Below, piece after piece: positions 29,006 through 41,480 of a stretch of 64,000 nt of DNA. The stretch's first letter is position 1, and each line of letters starts with the position of its first letter. The stretch is from Vespula vulgaris (taxonomy: Eukaryota; Arthropoda; Insecta; Hymenoptera; Vespidae): the NCBI RefSeq assembly GCF_905475345.1, contig NC_066591.1, positions 4,772,001 through 4,836,000 of the forward strand, written 5' to 3'. The notes under the pieces were generated by a model. The model was not told the DNA's origin and ran no database searches. It worked only from the letters and a program-made list of their open reading frames with translations. The translations under genes were made by a program, and so were the position numbers.

Positions 29006-31884
29006 AAACAAAGCTTATTGTATTTCGAGCTTAGTTACGAAGTGATTTGCGTGTACTCAGAAGCAGCGATCAATTTGACGCATCGGTAAATTGCTGCAAT
29101 CTTCCTATAGAATTACTGTATTTAACGGTCTTGTATCTATCTATTTAGTACTTTTGTTCTCCACCTCTCACTCCCTTCCTTTATCATTTACAACAAAGGT
29201 AAATCCTGTTAATAGGAAACAATGAATCGCATATAGCCCTTTCACAACATCTTAAGAAACACAACACGAATATCTACCAAACCAGGTAAGCTTCACGATA
29301 TTACAATTAAAAGGCAATAAGGGTGAAACGCTCCGATTGAATTTCCTACACGAAAATATAATAACAGTGAGAATATTAGGGGGATGAAATGATCGATAGA
29401 AACAAGAAAAAAAGAAAATAAAGAAGAAAAAGAATTATCAACTTGACGATATTTTACGAGGGACAAAAATAAATGAGAACAACGTGTTGATTGTTCTTGT
29501 CGTTCTCTCTCATTTTTACTTTTCTTATTTTATAGAAAATTGAAGAGGATTAAAGAGAGAGAAAGAGAGAGAGGGAGAGAGAGAGAGAGAGAGAGAAAGT
29601 TCACTTTACTAAACTTTTTACCCGTAACATCGATTGTAAATATTTTATAGGAAAGCAAATCATTGTGGTTTGTTCTTGTTAAATAAAAAAAAAGAGAGAC
29701 GAAAGAAAAAAGAAATAAAAAACGAAGTAGGTAAAAAAACATGGAGTTTGTTAACTGGATAGAAAATTCCCTTTGGAGTATTGATCGAACCAAAACTTTA
29801 ACATTTATTTAAACTGTCCTGAATCCAACATTTTGAAACGACGACATTCTGAGACGAACACGTGAACAGATCAAAATGGGAATATTATATGGAAAAATTG
29901 GAAGGATTGGAAGGGAAAAAGATGATCGTTAAGGATATCGTCCAAACAAGAAATCGTATATGCATATCGACGTTAGTAACTCATGATATCGACTTTAACG
30001 CCGTAAATTTTTATGTTGCATCGTTATTATCGAAAATGAGTTTTACCTACTTCGATATAGGATTCTAGCCGAATGAAATGAACTCATGAACTCTATAATC
30101 TAATCTTATCTCATACATTTCAAAATATTATATATATATATATATCAAAATATCATATGTTATAACTTATATTAATATATTATTAAACCTTAGCATAAGG
30201 ATACGAAATAATAATCAATTTTATTAATTAAATAAAATGAATATAATATAATGGTTAATTAAATAAAAATAAAATAAGATTGAAAAAAGAAATATATTAA
30301 TATTCTCTTATTATTTTTCTCTGATGTAAGAATTGTTTAAGACAGATCAGCGAAAATTTTTGTCATTTCTTCGAAAATCGCTTATCGTATTTGTTCGACG
30401 GTGTAGATTAACAAAAAAAGAAAAGTAAAAAATCGTGAGTAAGGATCGAAAGGTTAACAAGTGAAATTAACGTGACGAATATTTAATAATAACGTTTGTT
30501 CACTTGTGACCTTATTTCTTTCATACATTTTTTTCTTTCTTTTTCTTTTTATTTTTTAATCAGCGAAAGAGTAATTTTCACGTTTAATTAAAAAAATGTT
30601 TTAAATTGTATTATGAATTGTGAAACCTATTCAGGTGAAACGTTCTACATGACTCACTCTAAATAAATATATATATATATATACGTATATATACATATGT
30701 GTGTGTGTGTGTGTACGTGAAGGAATTGGATTCAGGTTTGCATCGATTAAACTTTGCCACAAAATTTCCGGCCGCTTTTTTTGTTCTTTAAGTCGATCAG
30801 GAAGTAGGCTAACTAAACCGCGATTTATCGGATGGGAAAACACGCGAAATTCTAACGCTCATTCGTTCGCTCGAAAAGTTCCTTTCGAAGGGGATTATTC
30901 GTATATAATAGCTAAACGTGAATTTTTAACAATGAGTCAACGAGATAATAAGCTTCTGGTTATACACGTGCTTAAAATCGAATAATTAGCTTCATTCGTG
31001 AAACGATTAATCTCGTTCACAGGTCTTTCTTTCGCGATCTTTTTTTTTTAGTTCTCTTTTTTTTCCTTTTCTTTTCTTTTTTTTTTCATTTATACCTGTA
31101 CCTACCATTCGTACATTTGACTTGTTAACAAATTTACTTTACTTATTCCGATCCATAAGTCTTTAACTACTACATCGTATTTCTTGAATCATATTTCTAC
31201 ACCTATTTATACTTTGATATTACTTATAATTACTTGTCACTTATAATTAACGAATCAATCTTGCAAGAATCGATATATTTATTCGAAGATGAATATGTAT
31301 TTACAAAATTTAAAAGAATTCATAGTCATATATTTTTTACATGAAACTTTAATTTTTATTATGAAGTATACAATTAATTTTTTCAAATCAGTCAGTCAAA
31401 TAATCTTAAGTATTTTTTAAATAAAGTCTACAAACTGGAGTGTTTGCCATCGATGTGGGATCCTCGCGTTGTATACATACGACGTGTTAATATTTGTAAA
31501 AAAAAAAATATATATCAAAAACATATACTCCTCTTTGTACGTACACGTGTATCGTAAACATACTAGTATATCGGTTACTAGATTCTAGAAATAAAAAGAT
31601 ACCGTAAACAAATCTTGATTTTGTTCTCGTTCCATTCTTCGTAGTCTCAATTTTTGAGTTAAGAACCAATTGAACGAGCAAACGTGAGTGACCATCTCAC
31701 CAATCGCGGATTTTTATCAAGTGAGGATCGCGCTACTGCTGTGAACGCTTTTAATCAGCAGTTTCGAAATGTTTGTTATTTGCTCTAGACTCGACTATCG
31801 ACTACTCTCTCTCGCTCTCTCTCTCTCTCTTTCTCTCTTTCTATCCAATACACACATACATACGTACATCATACATAAATACGT

Positions 31885-31927
<43 letters not shown>

Positions 31928-32390
31928 AGAAACTAGAAAAAGAGAACACGTAGCAACGTAGACTCACGTAATACCATACTCCATATGCGAAGGCTTTTAA
32001 TTAAAGAACGAATTCGATTGAAATCGTCTAGCGAAGCGTGACAACGACCTGCACCTCCTATGCCTTCTCTACGTACCCTTCTACGAGCACTCGACCAACC
32101 TCTCCCCTTTCCTCTCCTATAATACTTTCAACCTACCACCACTACGTCTTCTATATTCTCAACCAGTCACTCTTTTCAGTATCAAGAACGTAGTCCCAGT
32201 TTCGCGTCGTTCTTTCGTTGAACGATGCGCTAACGCGCCTGCTCGTCCGACCAGCTCGAACCGTCGAGGATGGATTTTAATTTAATTTCTCTTTATCACC
32301 CTCGAACTCACCCTCTACCCCATCTTGCCTCACTCTTATCCTCTCCTTCTCTTTTTCTCTCTCTCTCTTTCTATCTATCTATCTATCTAC

Positions 32391-32438
<48 letters not shown>

Positions 32439-32439
32439 A

Positions 32440-32489
<50 letters not shown>

Positions 32490-35029
32490 CGTCGTTCTAC
32501 AAAGGTAAGCTTCGACTGCCTACCATATGACCCTGAACAAATACGATTAACGCTTTGCCTCCTCTCTGTCATGGCCATTATACCTAACTACGAGATTTTT
32601 TTTTGTCCTTTCGTCATTTTTATCGCAGGTACAAAGAAAGAAGGAAGAAGATCAAAGCGCGGCTACAAGACGTATCTTCTTTCTTTTTTTTACTTTTTTC
32701 TTCTTTTTGTTTTTTCTCTCTTTCTTCTCTTCCTTCTTCTTCTTCTTCTTTTTTTTTAAGTTTTTTCCCGGTCATCCTTTTTTTTCCTTCATTTTTTTTC
32801 ATTTATACATTTTTTCTTTTCATTCTTATTCGGAGGATCAGGAGATTTAATATCGGAACGTTAAAATTTTTGTAACAATGGTATTCTACATTTTATATTA
32901 TGCATGACGATGAATTAAGTGAAAAAGACGATTAGAGTCGCATTGAAATTTAATGGAATGGCATTGTGAATTATAGAATAATTAAATTAACTCGAATAAT
33001 GGGTGTACGATGTTGCTACCTACTTTTGACGGTTTTCGAGTTTCAGTACGTAAAAGCTTTGATTTGTACGTATTTGCACGTATTTTATCTTTTTATTTAT
33101 GCACGATGATAAATCTTTTTGTATCGCATACTTACAGCTATGATGATGTATGTATGTAGATATCTGTATTTTCCGAAGTGAAAGAGTCGATTATTGTCGC
33201 GTTAAAATTTAATAGAATTGTAATGCGAATTATGGAATAATTAATTAACTCGAATAACGTGGACATGATAAATTTCGTGAAATCGCGATGTATTTTCTGG
33301 AGATTTTAAATTTTGGAACGTAAAAGGTTTCATATGATTTGTACGACAATGCTGTTATCCTTCTTTAATTATGGAATGCGATGAAATCCTTTCTATCATC
33401 ATACATGATTATAATATATATATATATATAGATAGCATGTATGTATTCGTATCTACAATAGTTATTTGCGTTTTCAACAAAGAAAAAGAAGATTGGAACA
33501 GCGTTAAAATTTAATAAACTTTTAATACGAACTATTAAATTATTTAGAACAATATAAATCCCGTAAAGTTTGTGATATAACTTTTCGTAACGCGTAGTAT
33601 ATTAACGCATAGTATTTCGTCGGACGATTAACTTTTCAATCAAATAATTTAATTATATAGAAATAGTGTTTTATATCACAAGTTTTTTTTTTCCTTTAAA
33701 CATATTTTTCTTCTTAACATTATTCTTAATACAAAACTTACCGTCATTTCCGCACACGAATGGTCGATGAACGTCAACTCGGACTCCTCGCCGGCTAATA
33801 GCACGCTCACCGTTTTCTCACCGGACTCGTCGTCTGGAAATGAAAGAGAAAATGTTAACATTATATACGATATCGTCACGCAAGGACGAAGGTACAAGGA
33901 CACGTAGCGAGTTAAGACCACGTAGGCACTCTTGGGATGTATCAAATACGTGCTAAGTTATGATTTTGTTTTGTTGTGAAACACGATACGTCCTCGAGTA
34001 AGGACGCTCGTTGTACTTCGAAACTATTCGAAAATATAACAACGTTTCTCTGTCCTTTTCTTTTCGTTTCTTCTTGTTCTTTTCTTATTTATGTTAAACA
34101 CAATCATAACTTTTAAATAAATTTTAAAAGTATATTAATATTAATTTAGTTATAACTTTCAAATATATTTTTCAAAACAATTATAATAAGATAATCGAAT
34201 AAAAATCAAAATATATTTGACGTCATTCTAATTGCTGTTGAAATATTGTTTCAATTTCGATTTTTTAATTCACGGTATTTTCTTTGTTCCAAAATAATGA
34301 AATTACATGTACATCATTTTAAGTTTTAGTTTCAATTTTATGTTTTATTTCAATCGTATAGTTCGTCACGATTTTCTTTAAAAGGGTTTGTAAAAGGAGA
34401 TCGGTGTATACTACTCACCGATGGATGTGTCGTACGCGTGTAAATACTCCGACGTCATAAATTGAGATACGAGGGAGCTCTTTCCTACTGCAGGTGCACC
34501 AAGCATTAAAACTCGATAAGGTGCTGGATCTTGAGACGCACTGCTCTCGCGTGAACTCGCGAGTGAACCCGCCGCAGAATTTCGTGCCGAACCGGGATAT
34601 GAAGCCGTCAGATGTTCCGTACTGTTTTGAAGAAGATAGAAAAAAAGAAAACAAAATTATAAGGATGTTAGTTGAGTCATTTAAGAGAGGAAGAGAAACA
34701 ATATTTATCCTCTTCCTCCGTTCTAATATGAGCTAACGAGATATCTGGACCATTTTTTAAGTCGTATTTTTATACTTTTCGTTTTCTTTCATTTTCTTAT
34801 TTATTTCTTTCTTTTTTTTTTTATCAAAGTTCAGAGTCTGTGCACGTTGATCCTGCGCACAATTATATTGTATACGTATACAGATATCGTGAGTGTTAAA
34901 AATATTATTATATTAATGTGTGTAGTATATTATCGTAAGTAGATAAGAAATATTTCGTCCAGTGGTCATAAAGAAATAAATGAAAAAAAAAGACGTATTT
35001 ATATCTCGTAGATAATAATTAATATGGAT

Positions 35030-35093
<64 letters not shown>

Positions 35094-36676
35094 TAATAAC
35101 AATAATAATAATAATAAAAATAAGAATAATATTAATTACTGAAAAATGAGGGATCGAGCGTACCTATAAGCAACCGCTTTGGATTCTCGTAAAATCTCCC
35201 TGAAACAGAAGGCGCGAGAATCTCTACGTGTTATGCAGAAAAAGCAAGAATTGTATGGGATAATTAATTAGTTTAAGAAAATACAGACAAAGAGAGAGAA
35301 ATGGAGAAGAAGTAGAAAAAGAAGACAAAAAAATAGAAGAAGAAGAAGAAGAAGAAGAAAAAGACGAAGAAGAAGAAGAAGAAGAAGAAGAAGAAGAAAG
35401 AAATAAAAAGAAAAGAGAACAAACTAGAACAAGAGATCAAAAAGTGAGAAAAAAATTGATCGGTAGCGAGGAAATTGCACGCGCGCTTATGTGTGTGTGG
35501 GTGCGTGTGCGTGTGCCCCCTTGTGATTTATTCGAAACTCATTAGTAAATTGAGTATGGTGTGTGAATGACATATACGACGCATTGTCAACGGGATTAGG
35601 ATTTGAAAGAAATTTCGAAGAGAAAAAATGATTAATAGAAAATAAAAAATGATCTTTAAAAAATTCTATGAGGTAGCGAAAAAATACGTCAATTTTTATC
35701 GTTCAAATGGCTTTTAAATAGGAAATAATCAAGATTATATTTCTCTCGTATTAGAACGAAAACCAAAATAAGATAATAAAGTGAAGTAAATGTGTACGTG
35801 CGTACGTGCGTTTGTGCGTGCGTACGTGCGTGCTTGAATACGTGCATGAGTTAATGCGTGTAGGTGTATGGGTTTTTGTATAAAGGTGTGCGATAATACG
35901 TGGGTTGTACCAATTGCTCGTATCGAACATTCAATGGTAAAGCGAATGGTACGTAATTAATATCGTCGAAGATAGAACAATATTTCCTTTTCCGCGCGAA
36001 TAATCGTATTAGCGTGCTCCTAGAAAACTAATCCAATTAATCGTTCGAAAACTACATGTATCATGCAACTTGTCGTACGCTTTCTATTACTTCCACACGC
36101 GCAAGCGTGAGAGTATGTTACATGCATGGTACATCACACGCGAACGATCTATTCACGTTTCAATTTTCTCTCTCTCTCTCTCTTTCTCTCTTTTCCTCCC
36201 TCTTTCTTTCCCACTCTCTTTTTCTTTCATTTTTATCTCGTCTTTCGATTCGTCTATTTTACGCGAGTAAACATTTGTTCGAGTTATTCGTAAATGTCTA
36301 TATAAACGTATACTTTCCTATACAAATTCATTGATTGTATCTTCTATGAGCTCGTTTGAAATTTATTTACATATGTATATACTATTTATGTTTAATCTAT
36401 ATATGTGTGTATCTGTGTATAAATAAGTGTATGTTGGATACATAACGTATGCAAGTATATAGATATATTTGTTGAAACATCAACGTCTCGCGACTATCAA
36501 ATTTGTATGTTTTACTTAAACGTGAATGTACCGATATGTACGAGCCACGTAGTTTTGACTTTACTTGTGTCCTTGTGCAATTCGATTAATCGTTGTTGGT
36601 TAAAACGTCACGATTACGACGATGTTGATTTTAACAATAATCCGTGCCTGGGGTCGTTTGAGATAAACTACGGGCC

Positions 36677-36722
<46 letters not shown>

Positions 36723-38202
36723 GCAAGGTCAATAATATGTAGATAAGAAATATATATGTATATATAAAGGCGTAAAAAAAATACATATATATATTTGACA
36801 ATGATTAGAAAAATTATATAATTATATAAAGCTACTAATCATATGATAACGTGAAATTCGATTACCTTACTCGTCGAATTTTGCAATAAAATGTTTAAGT
36901 TTTGATAACGGAGAGGATAGTACAGGAATGTTTGTTGATTGTTGAACGACTAAACCGTAAACAGGATCGAATATCCGTAGAAAACAAGATTTCTAAACAA
37001 CAGCTTGCTGTTGTTTGTATTTAGTTCCCGCATACATGCGCATAAAGGTCACTCTCAAAATTTCCAATGAAATAATCCCTCTACTAAATAATCCCTTGTT
37101 TTTGTTTGAAAATTTTTACATTCTCTTAGGATAGAACGTAGTTATATAATAAAAATCGTATGAAAGGTGATTCATTAATTATTGTCATATAGAATGATGA
37201 AAAAAAGTCGTTCATTTATTTACGTCGTTAGTAAAAGAAAAAATTATTTAATTAACAAAGTAAATGGTTTCTATATGAAAATTCTAATTTTAATAAAACT
37301 TTATGAATAGGTATGTAGGATATACTCAGTTTTGTTGAGAATAATTTTTTTTTCTTTCTCTCTCTTTTTTTTTTTTTTTTTTTTTGATGAAAATATACAC
37401 CCTTAAAGTTCGTTATACATTTTTTTTTGTTTGTATCTAGCCTATCGTAAAGGGTAGAAAAAAAAATGGTACGTGAAAATTTCATTACATTTGAAAACCT
37501 ATCAGAGTACGAACGAAAAAATAAAATATGTATAGCTGTGATAACATACATATATGTATATTATATGCATATACGAGAATGACATGGGTCATGTTTATAT
37601 ATCAATTTTTTTCTTCGATAAGAGTATTGATAAAAATTAGAATAATTAATATGCACATTGAGTAAAAGCAACGATAACAATGCAAAGAGGGTAATTTTCC
37701 ATAATGGCTGGTGGAGTTTTGCCAATGATATACCTATGACATATACGTTATTTACAATTGCAAATGTTATTTAAAATTTTTCTCTCGTTGTCTAATAGAT
37801 TTTCAGAAAGATTTTTTTTCTCTATACTTTATTTAACGAGTTATATCGTATAATAAATAAAAAAATTCAGGGAACTTTAAGGATAATTTGAAGACCCTCG
37901 TGAAAAAAGAAAAAAGAAAAGAACATTTTTTTCTATACGACTCAATTCGTTCTACATATTCACAAAGTTTCATTGAAATTAAAATTTCCATGTTAGGAAT
38001 CTACCCTTGTAAGCAATAGATGTGTTAATATACTGTGTATAAATTAACAAGTAAATGTTACATGAAGGTAATTCTCCTGTAACATTACCTAAAAATTGCT
38101 CGAGGATTTGTACAGCATGGTAGGTTATTTTAAAACAACTTTGATAGAACACATTTTCGTGGATTTTTCTTTGAACTTTTATCATTATTATTATTATTAT
38201 TA

Positions 38203-38251
<49 letters not shown>

Positions 38252-41200
38252 TTTAATTAAAATGTTACGAAAAGAGAACTGACTCTTTTCTTTTAAAAAA
38301 TTGTAGTTTAATATATTCGTACGTGTGAGGAATTTTTTAAAATTATTCGAAATCATTGGAATACGAGTATTTTTCATTATTGTCCAATTTTTGACCTAAC
38401 ATCCCATGAAACAATCTCGAAATAAAACTATTAGGAATTTTCGTGTTATAAGAAAATTTACTTGTATATAAATGACAGGTTGTAGATGTTTCAATATTCG
38501 AAGAAGCATAATTCCTAGGATCTTCGATGGCTATCTTTTGTACGTTTTAATAAATAACGAAAGACTGTCTATACGTCGAAGGTAGTGTCCAGTCGATGGG
38601 CGATAAAAAAAGACGAGTGGCTATCGACGAAACGATGGGAAAATTCAACGTTGACTTGACGCTTGGTGGCCATGCTCTAGGGTCCAACGCGTGTGTCTAC
38701 GTCACCTCAACTCCACACGTAGATTCATGCGTTCGATCTAGAGAAACGAGCCAAGAACAGATAGAGACGATCGACTTTAGGTAGCTCGTCGTTGGTGTGT
38801 CTCAGCAGAGTCAGCCAGTAACATTCGGAAAACGTGTTCCAACTCCGAGCTCCGATTCTTCCATTGTGCTCATTTCACCTCTCTTTTCATCGATCTTGAA
38901 CGGGTATGTAAGTACGTAAGCAGGAGTCTCTTTCTCTCTCTCTCTCTCTCTCGCTCTCTCATCCTGATCGATCGCATATACGAATCAGCGTCTATCGTTG
39001 GTTCGAGTAGATTCGTTACATTCTTTCTTTTCTTTCTCTGTCTCTCTCTTTTTCTCACTCATCGATTCATTCATTCGTTCGTTTGTTCGTTCGTTCGTTC
39101 GTTCGTTCGTTTGTTCGTTCCATCGAAAAGAACTTAAGTATCCCTATAGCTCTAGGTAGAAACTTCAAAGTTATGATCATTTCTAAAGAAAGGAAATGGA
39201 TAAGAGCCTAAGGAAGAATCGAGTCGGACTACTCTCGTTCACATGTTTACGAGCATGCGAAAGGAATGTAGAAAAGAGATATAACGAGGTCGAGAAATGG
39301 AGAATTTTCAGGGCTTGGGGACGAGGTTTGGAAACGTTTTAGAAATAATATAAAACTGCTTGATGAACTGACTGAAGTTAAAGACTCACCTAGAGTTGCT
39401 CGATGCGACGCTATTGTTGGAACGGGATCTTCGACTTTTCAATGAATCGCCTCTATTCACCACACCTTTCCCGGTAATACTGAAATGCCTCAGCCGATAA
39501 TACTCTTCCTCGACCCCTGTGTTCGGCATACTGGCTACCCTCGACCTTTGCTGCGGAAGACACAAGTAATTTGGCCGACCGGACGATCGGCTACCTGGAG
39601 TTTTCACGGACTGCGAACGACTGTGATGTGGACTTCCATATCTGTTCGGTGGATTTAAAAGAGAAAGGTATTATAGGGAAGGGAGGTCAGAGGGGTAGGT
39701 TAGGTAAACGGGTTGGATAGGCAATGGGTGGTAGAGAAAAAAAAGGAGATTGGCTTTTAGAACAGAGAGTCCAGGTAAAGCTTAATATTCGATTTTTCTT
39801 TTATTTTGTTTTGTTTCTTTCTCCTCTTTTCTCTATTTCTTTTTCTTTTTCTTTTCTTCTTACATTATTCGTTCGTTCGTTCGTTTGTTTTTTTTTCTCT
39901 CTTTGGTCACATCCTACCATGTTGAAACGTCTGCCATTGTGTTATTAAAGGATTATTAAAGTGTACGTCGAATTTAATATTTGCGATCGTTGTTAGTTTC
40001 TACTGTTTGAAAATTAGATATGTTCTGGAGAGATCGGATGCATTTGGGGAAAATGAAAAAAATTAAATCGGGTATAAGTTGTACACATTTCTCGTGAAAA
40101 ATAAATATCTACTGAATTCAATTTGATATTATTTAACAAGATTCGTATATGCTCCATATACGATTTTTTCGTTTGAATAAATATGAATAATAGAATGATT
40201 GAGGTGAATTTTTCAATGTAAATAAATAAACTCTTTGCACTCAATGCAACGCATTTCGTTTCTAAGATTATACGTATTATTAAATACGTATTTGTTAATA
40301 ATAAAGCAACGATATAAAAGACAATAATTGCAAAATTAACTGTGCACGTTAATTCAGAATAATGCTTCTCTTTCGTAAATATTATAAATCCAATCATATT
40401 ATCGAATAATTACTATTTCGTATTATTACTTCTGATTCAATAGGAAAAAAAATTTTCGTTGAAGGATATTATCGAAACGAATCGTTTTAAGCGATGTACT
40501 ATAGATATTCATTGGCCGATCAAAAAGATAGAAAGTATAAAACGTTCTATTAAATCCGGACAAACATATTTACGTATGTATGACGATTAAATCCAATCAG
40601 TTTTCCTCTGTTACACGTAATCATCTCCTAATCTTTCATTTTCATTATCAGCACGTTGAGGCAAAACACGTACGATTAATTACAGAGTGCAAAGCGTTTC
40701 GAAGATGAAGAGGTTCAAATGGTTGCAATAGGATGGAGAGAGAGGTAAAAGGTTAAAGAGATAAACGCGTGTATATTATCAAAGGGCAATGAGAAAAAAA
40801 AATAAAGGGCAATGAAAAAAAAAAGGAAGAAGAAGAGGAATATAAAGAAATATGGAAAAATGGAAAAGTATGAAGAAAAGGAGTAAAGAAAAAAAAATAA
40901 AATACAAGAGATAGAAGAGTAAGAGTAAGAGTAAGAGCAAGAGCAAGAGAAAAGAGAAAGAGAAAGAGAAAAGTAAAGAAGAGAATAGGATAGAAGAGAA
41001 CGAACCTCATTTCGAAGTCGTGAATCTCCTGGAGGGTGAGAGTGTTCGCAACATCAAGCAATTGTCTCATATTCTCCTCTCGTCTCCTTGCATCCGCGTC
41101 CGGATGTAGAAGAATGGTAGCAGCTGGTGCGTCCAATGAGAGGGAAGGTTGTTGGACCACGATCGTCGCCTGAGTCGTTCTCTTTGTTCCACCGGCGCTT

Positions 41201-41252
41201 CCTCCTTTTTTATTGTTGTTGTTGTCGTTGTCGTCGTTGTTGTCGTTGTAGT

Positions 41253-41286
<34 letters not shown>

Positions 41287-41439
41287 GTTGTTGTTATTGT
41301 TGATGCATATATTTTTGTTTGATGTCGTTTTTTTTCGTTTGCATCGTTTCGCATCGATATTTCAAAAAATCAGCAAAAAGAAAAAAATATTTCGTTAGAG
41401 AGATTTGTGCGGATATCTGTGTATGTGTGTGCAGCGCGC

Positions 41440-41480
<41 letters not shown>

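Larger units (their letters stand above)
6000..33741 (-). other. Rgk intron 7 (27.7 kb)
   Basis: By far the longest intron, falling after the switch II segment (residue 594). It holds microsatellites listed separately, a MITE-like inverted-repeat element (26339-26532), a palindrome at 25151-25178, a hairpin at 21594-21627, and a diverged triplicated block at 32850-33600. Higher-complexity islands lie at 7010-7190, 10340-10640, 20330-20480 and 32040-32280. Open frames on both strands were read and none shows recognisable protein sequence; most are translated repeats. A nested non-coding RNA cannot be excluded. Confidence 0.85.
34622..39389 (-). other. Rgk intron 5 (4.8 kb)
   Basis: Contains (AAT)n 35031-35117, (GAA)n 35335-35399, a GTGC/GTAC alternation around 35795-35835, CT-rich 36168-36225, (AT)n 36682-36721, (ATT)n 38184-38252 and (TTCG)n 39060-39120. 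A high-complexity, relatively GC-rich island lies at 38580-38880. No coding exon is recognised. Confidence 0.85.

Noticed and set aside
32371..32484. Regular tetranucleotide array considered as a CRISPR-like or satellite repeat
   Set aside because: Simple CTAT microsatellite without spacers.
38596..38784. 62-codon plus-strand frame MGDKKRRVAIDE...
   Set aside because: No family resemblance, short, no supporting context. Kept only as part of a composition finding.
41067..41354. Poly-Thr open frame ending in KKEEAPVEQRERLRRRSW
   Set aside because: Shadow frame over exon 4 and the AAC repeat. The VVQQPSLSLDAP frame is the one that joins exons 3 and 5.
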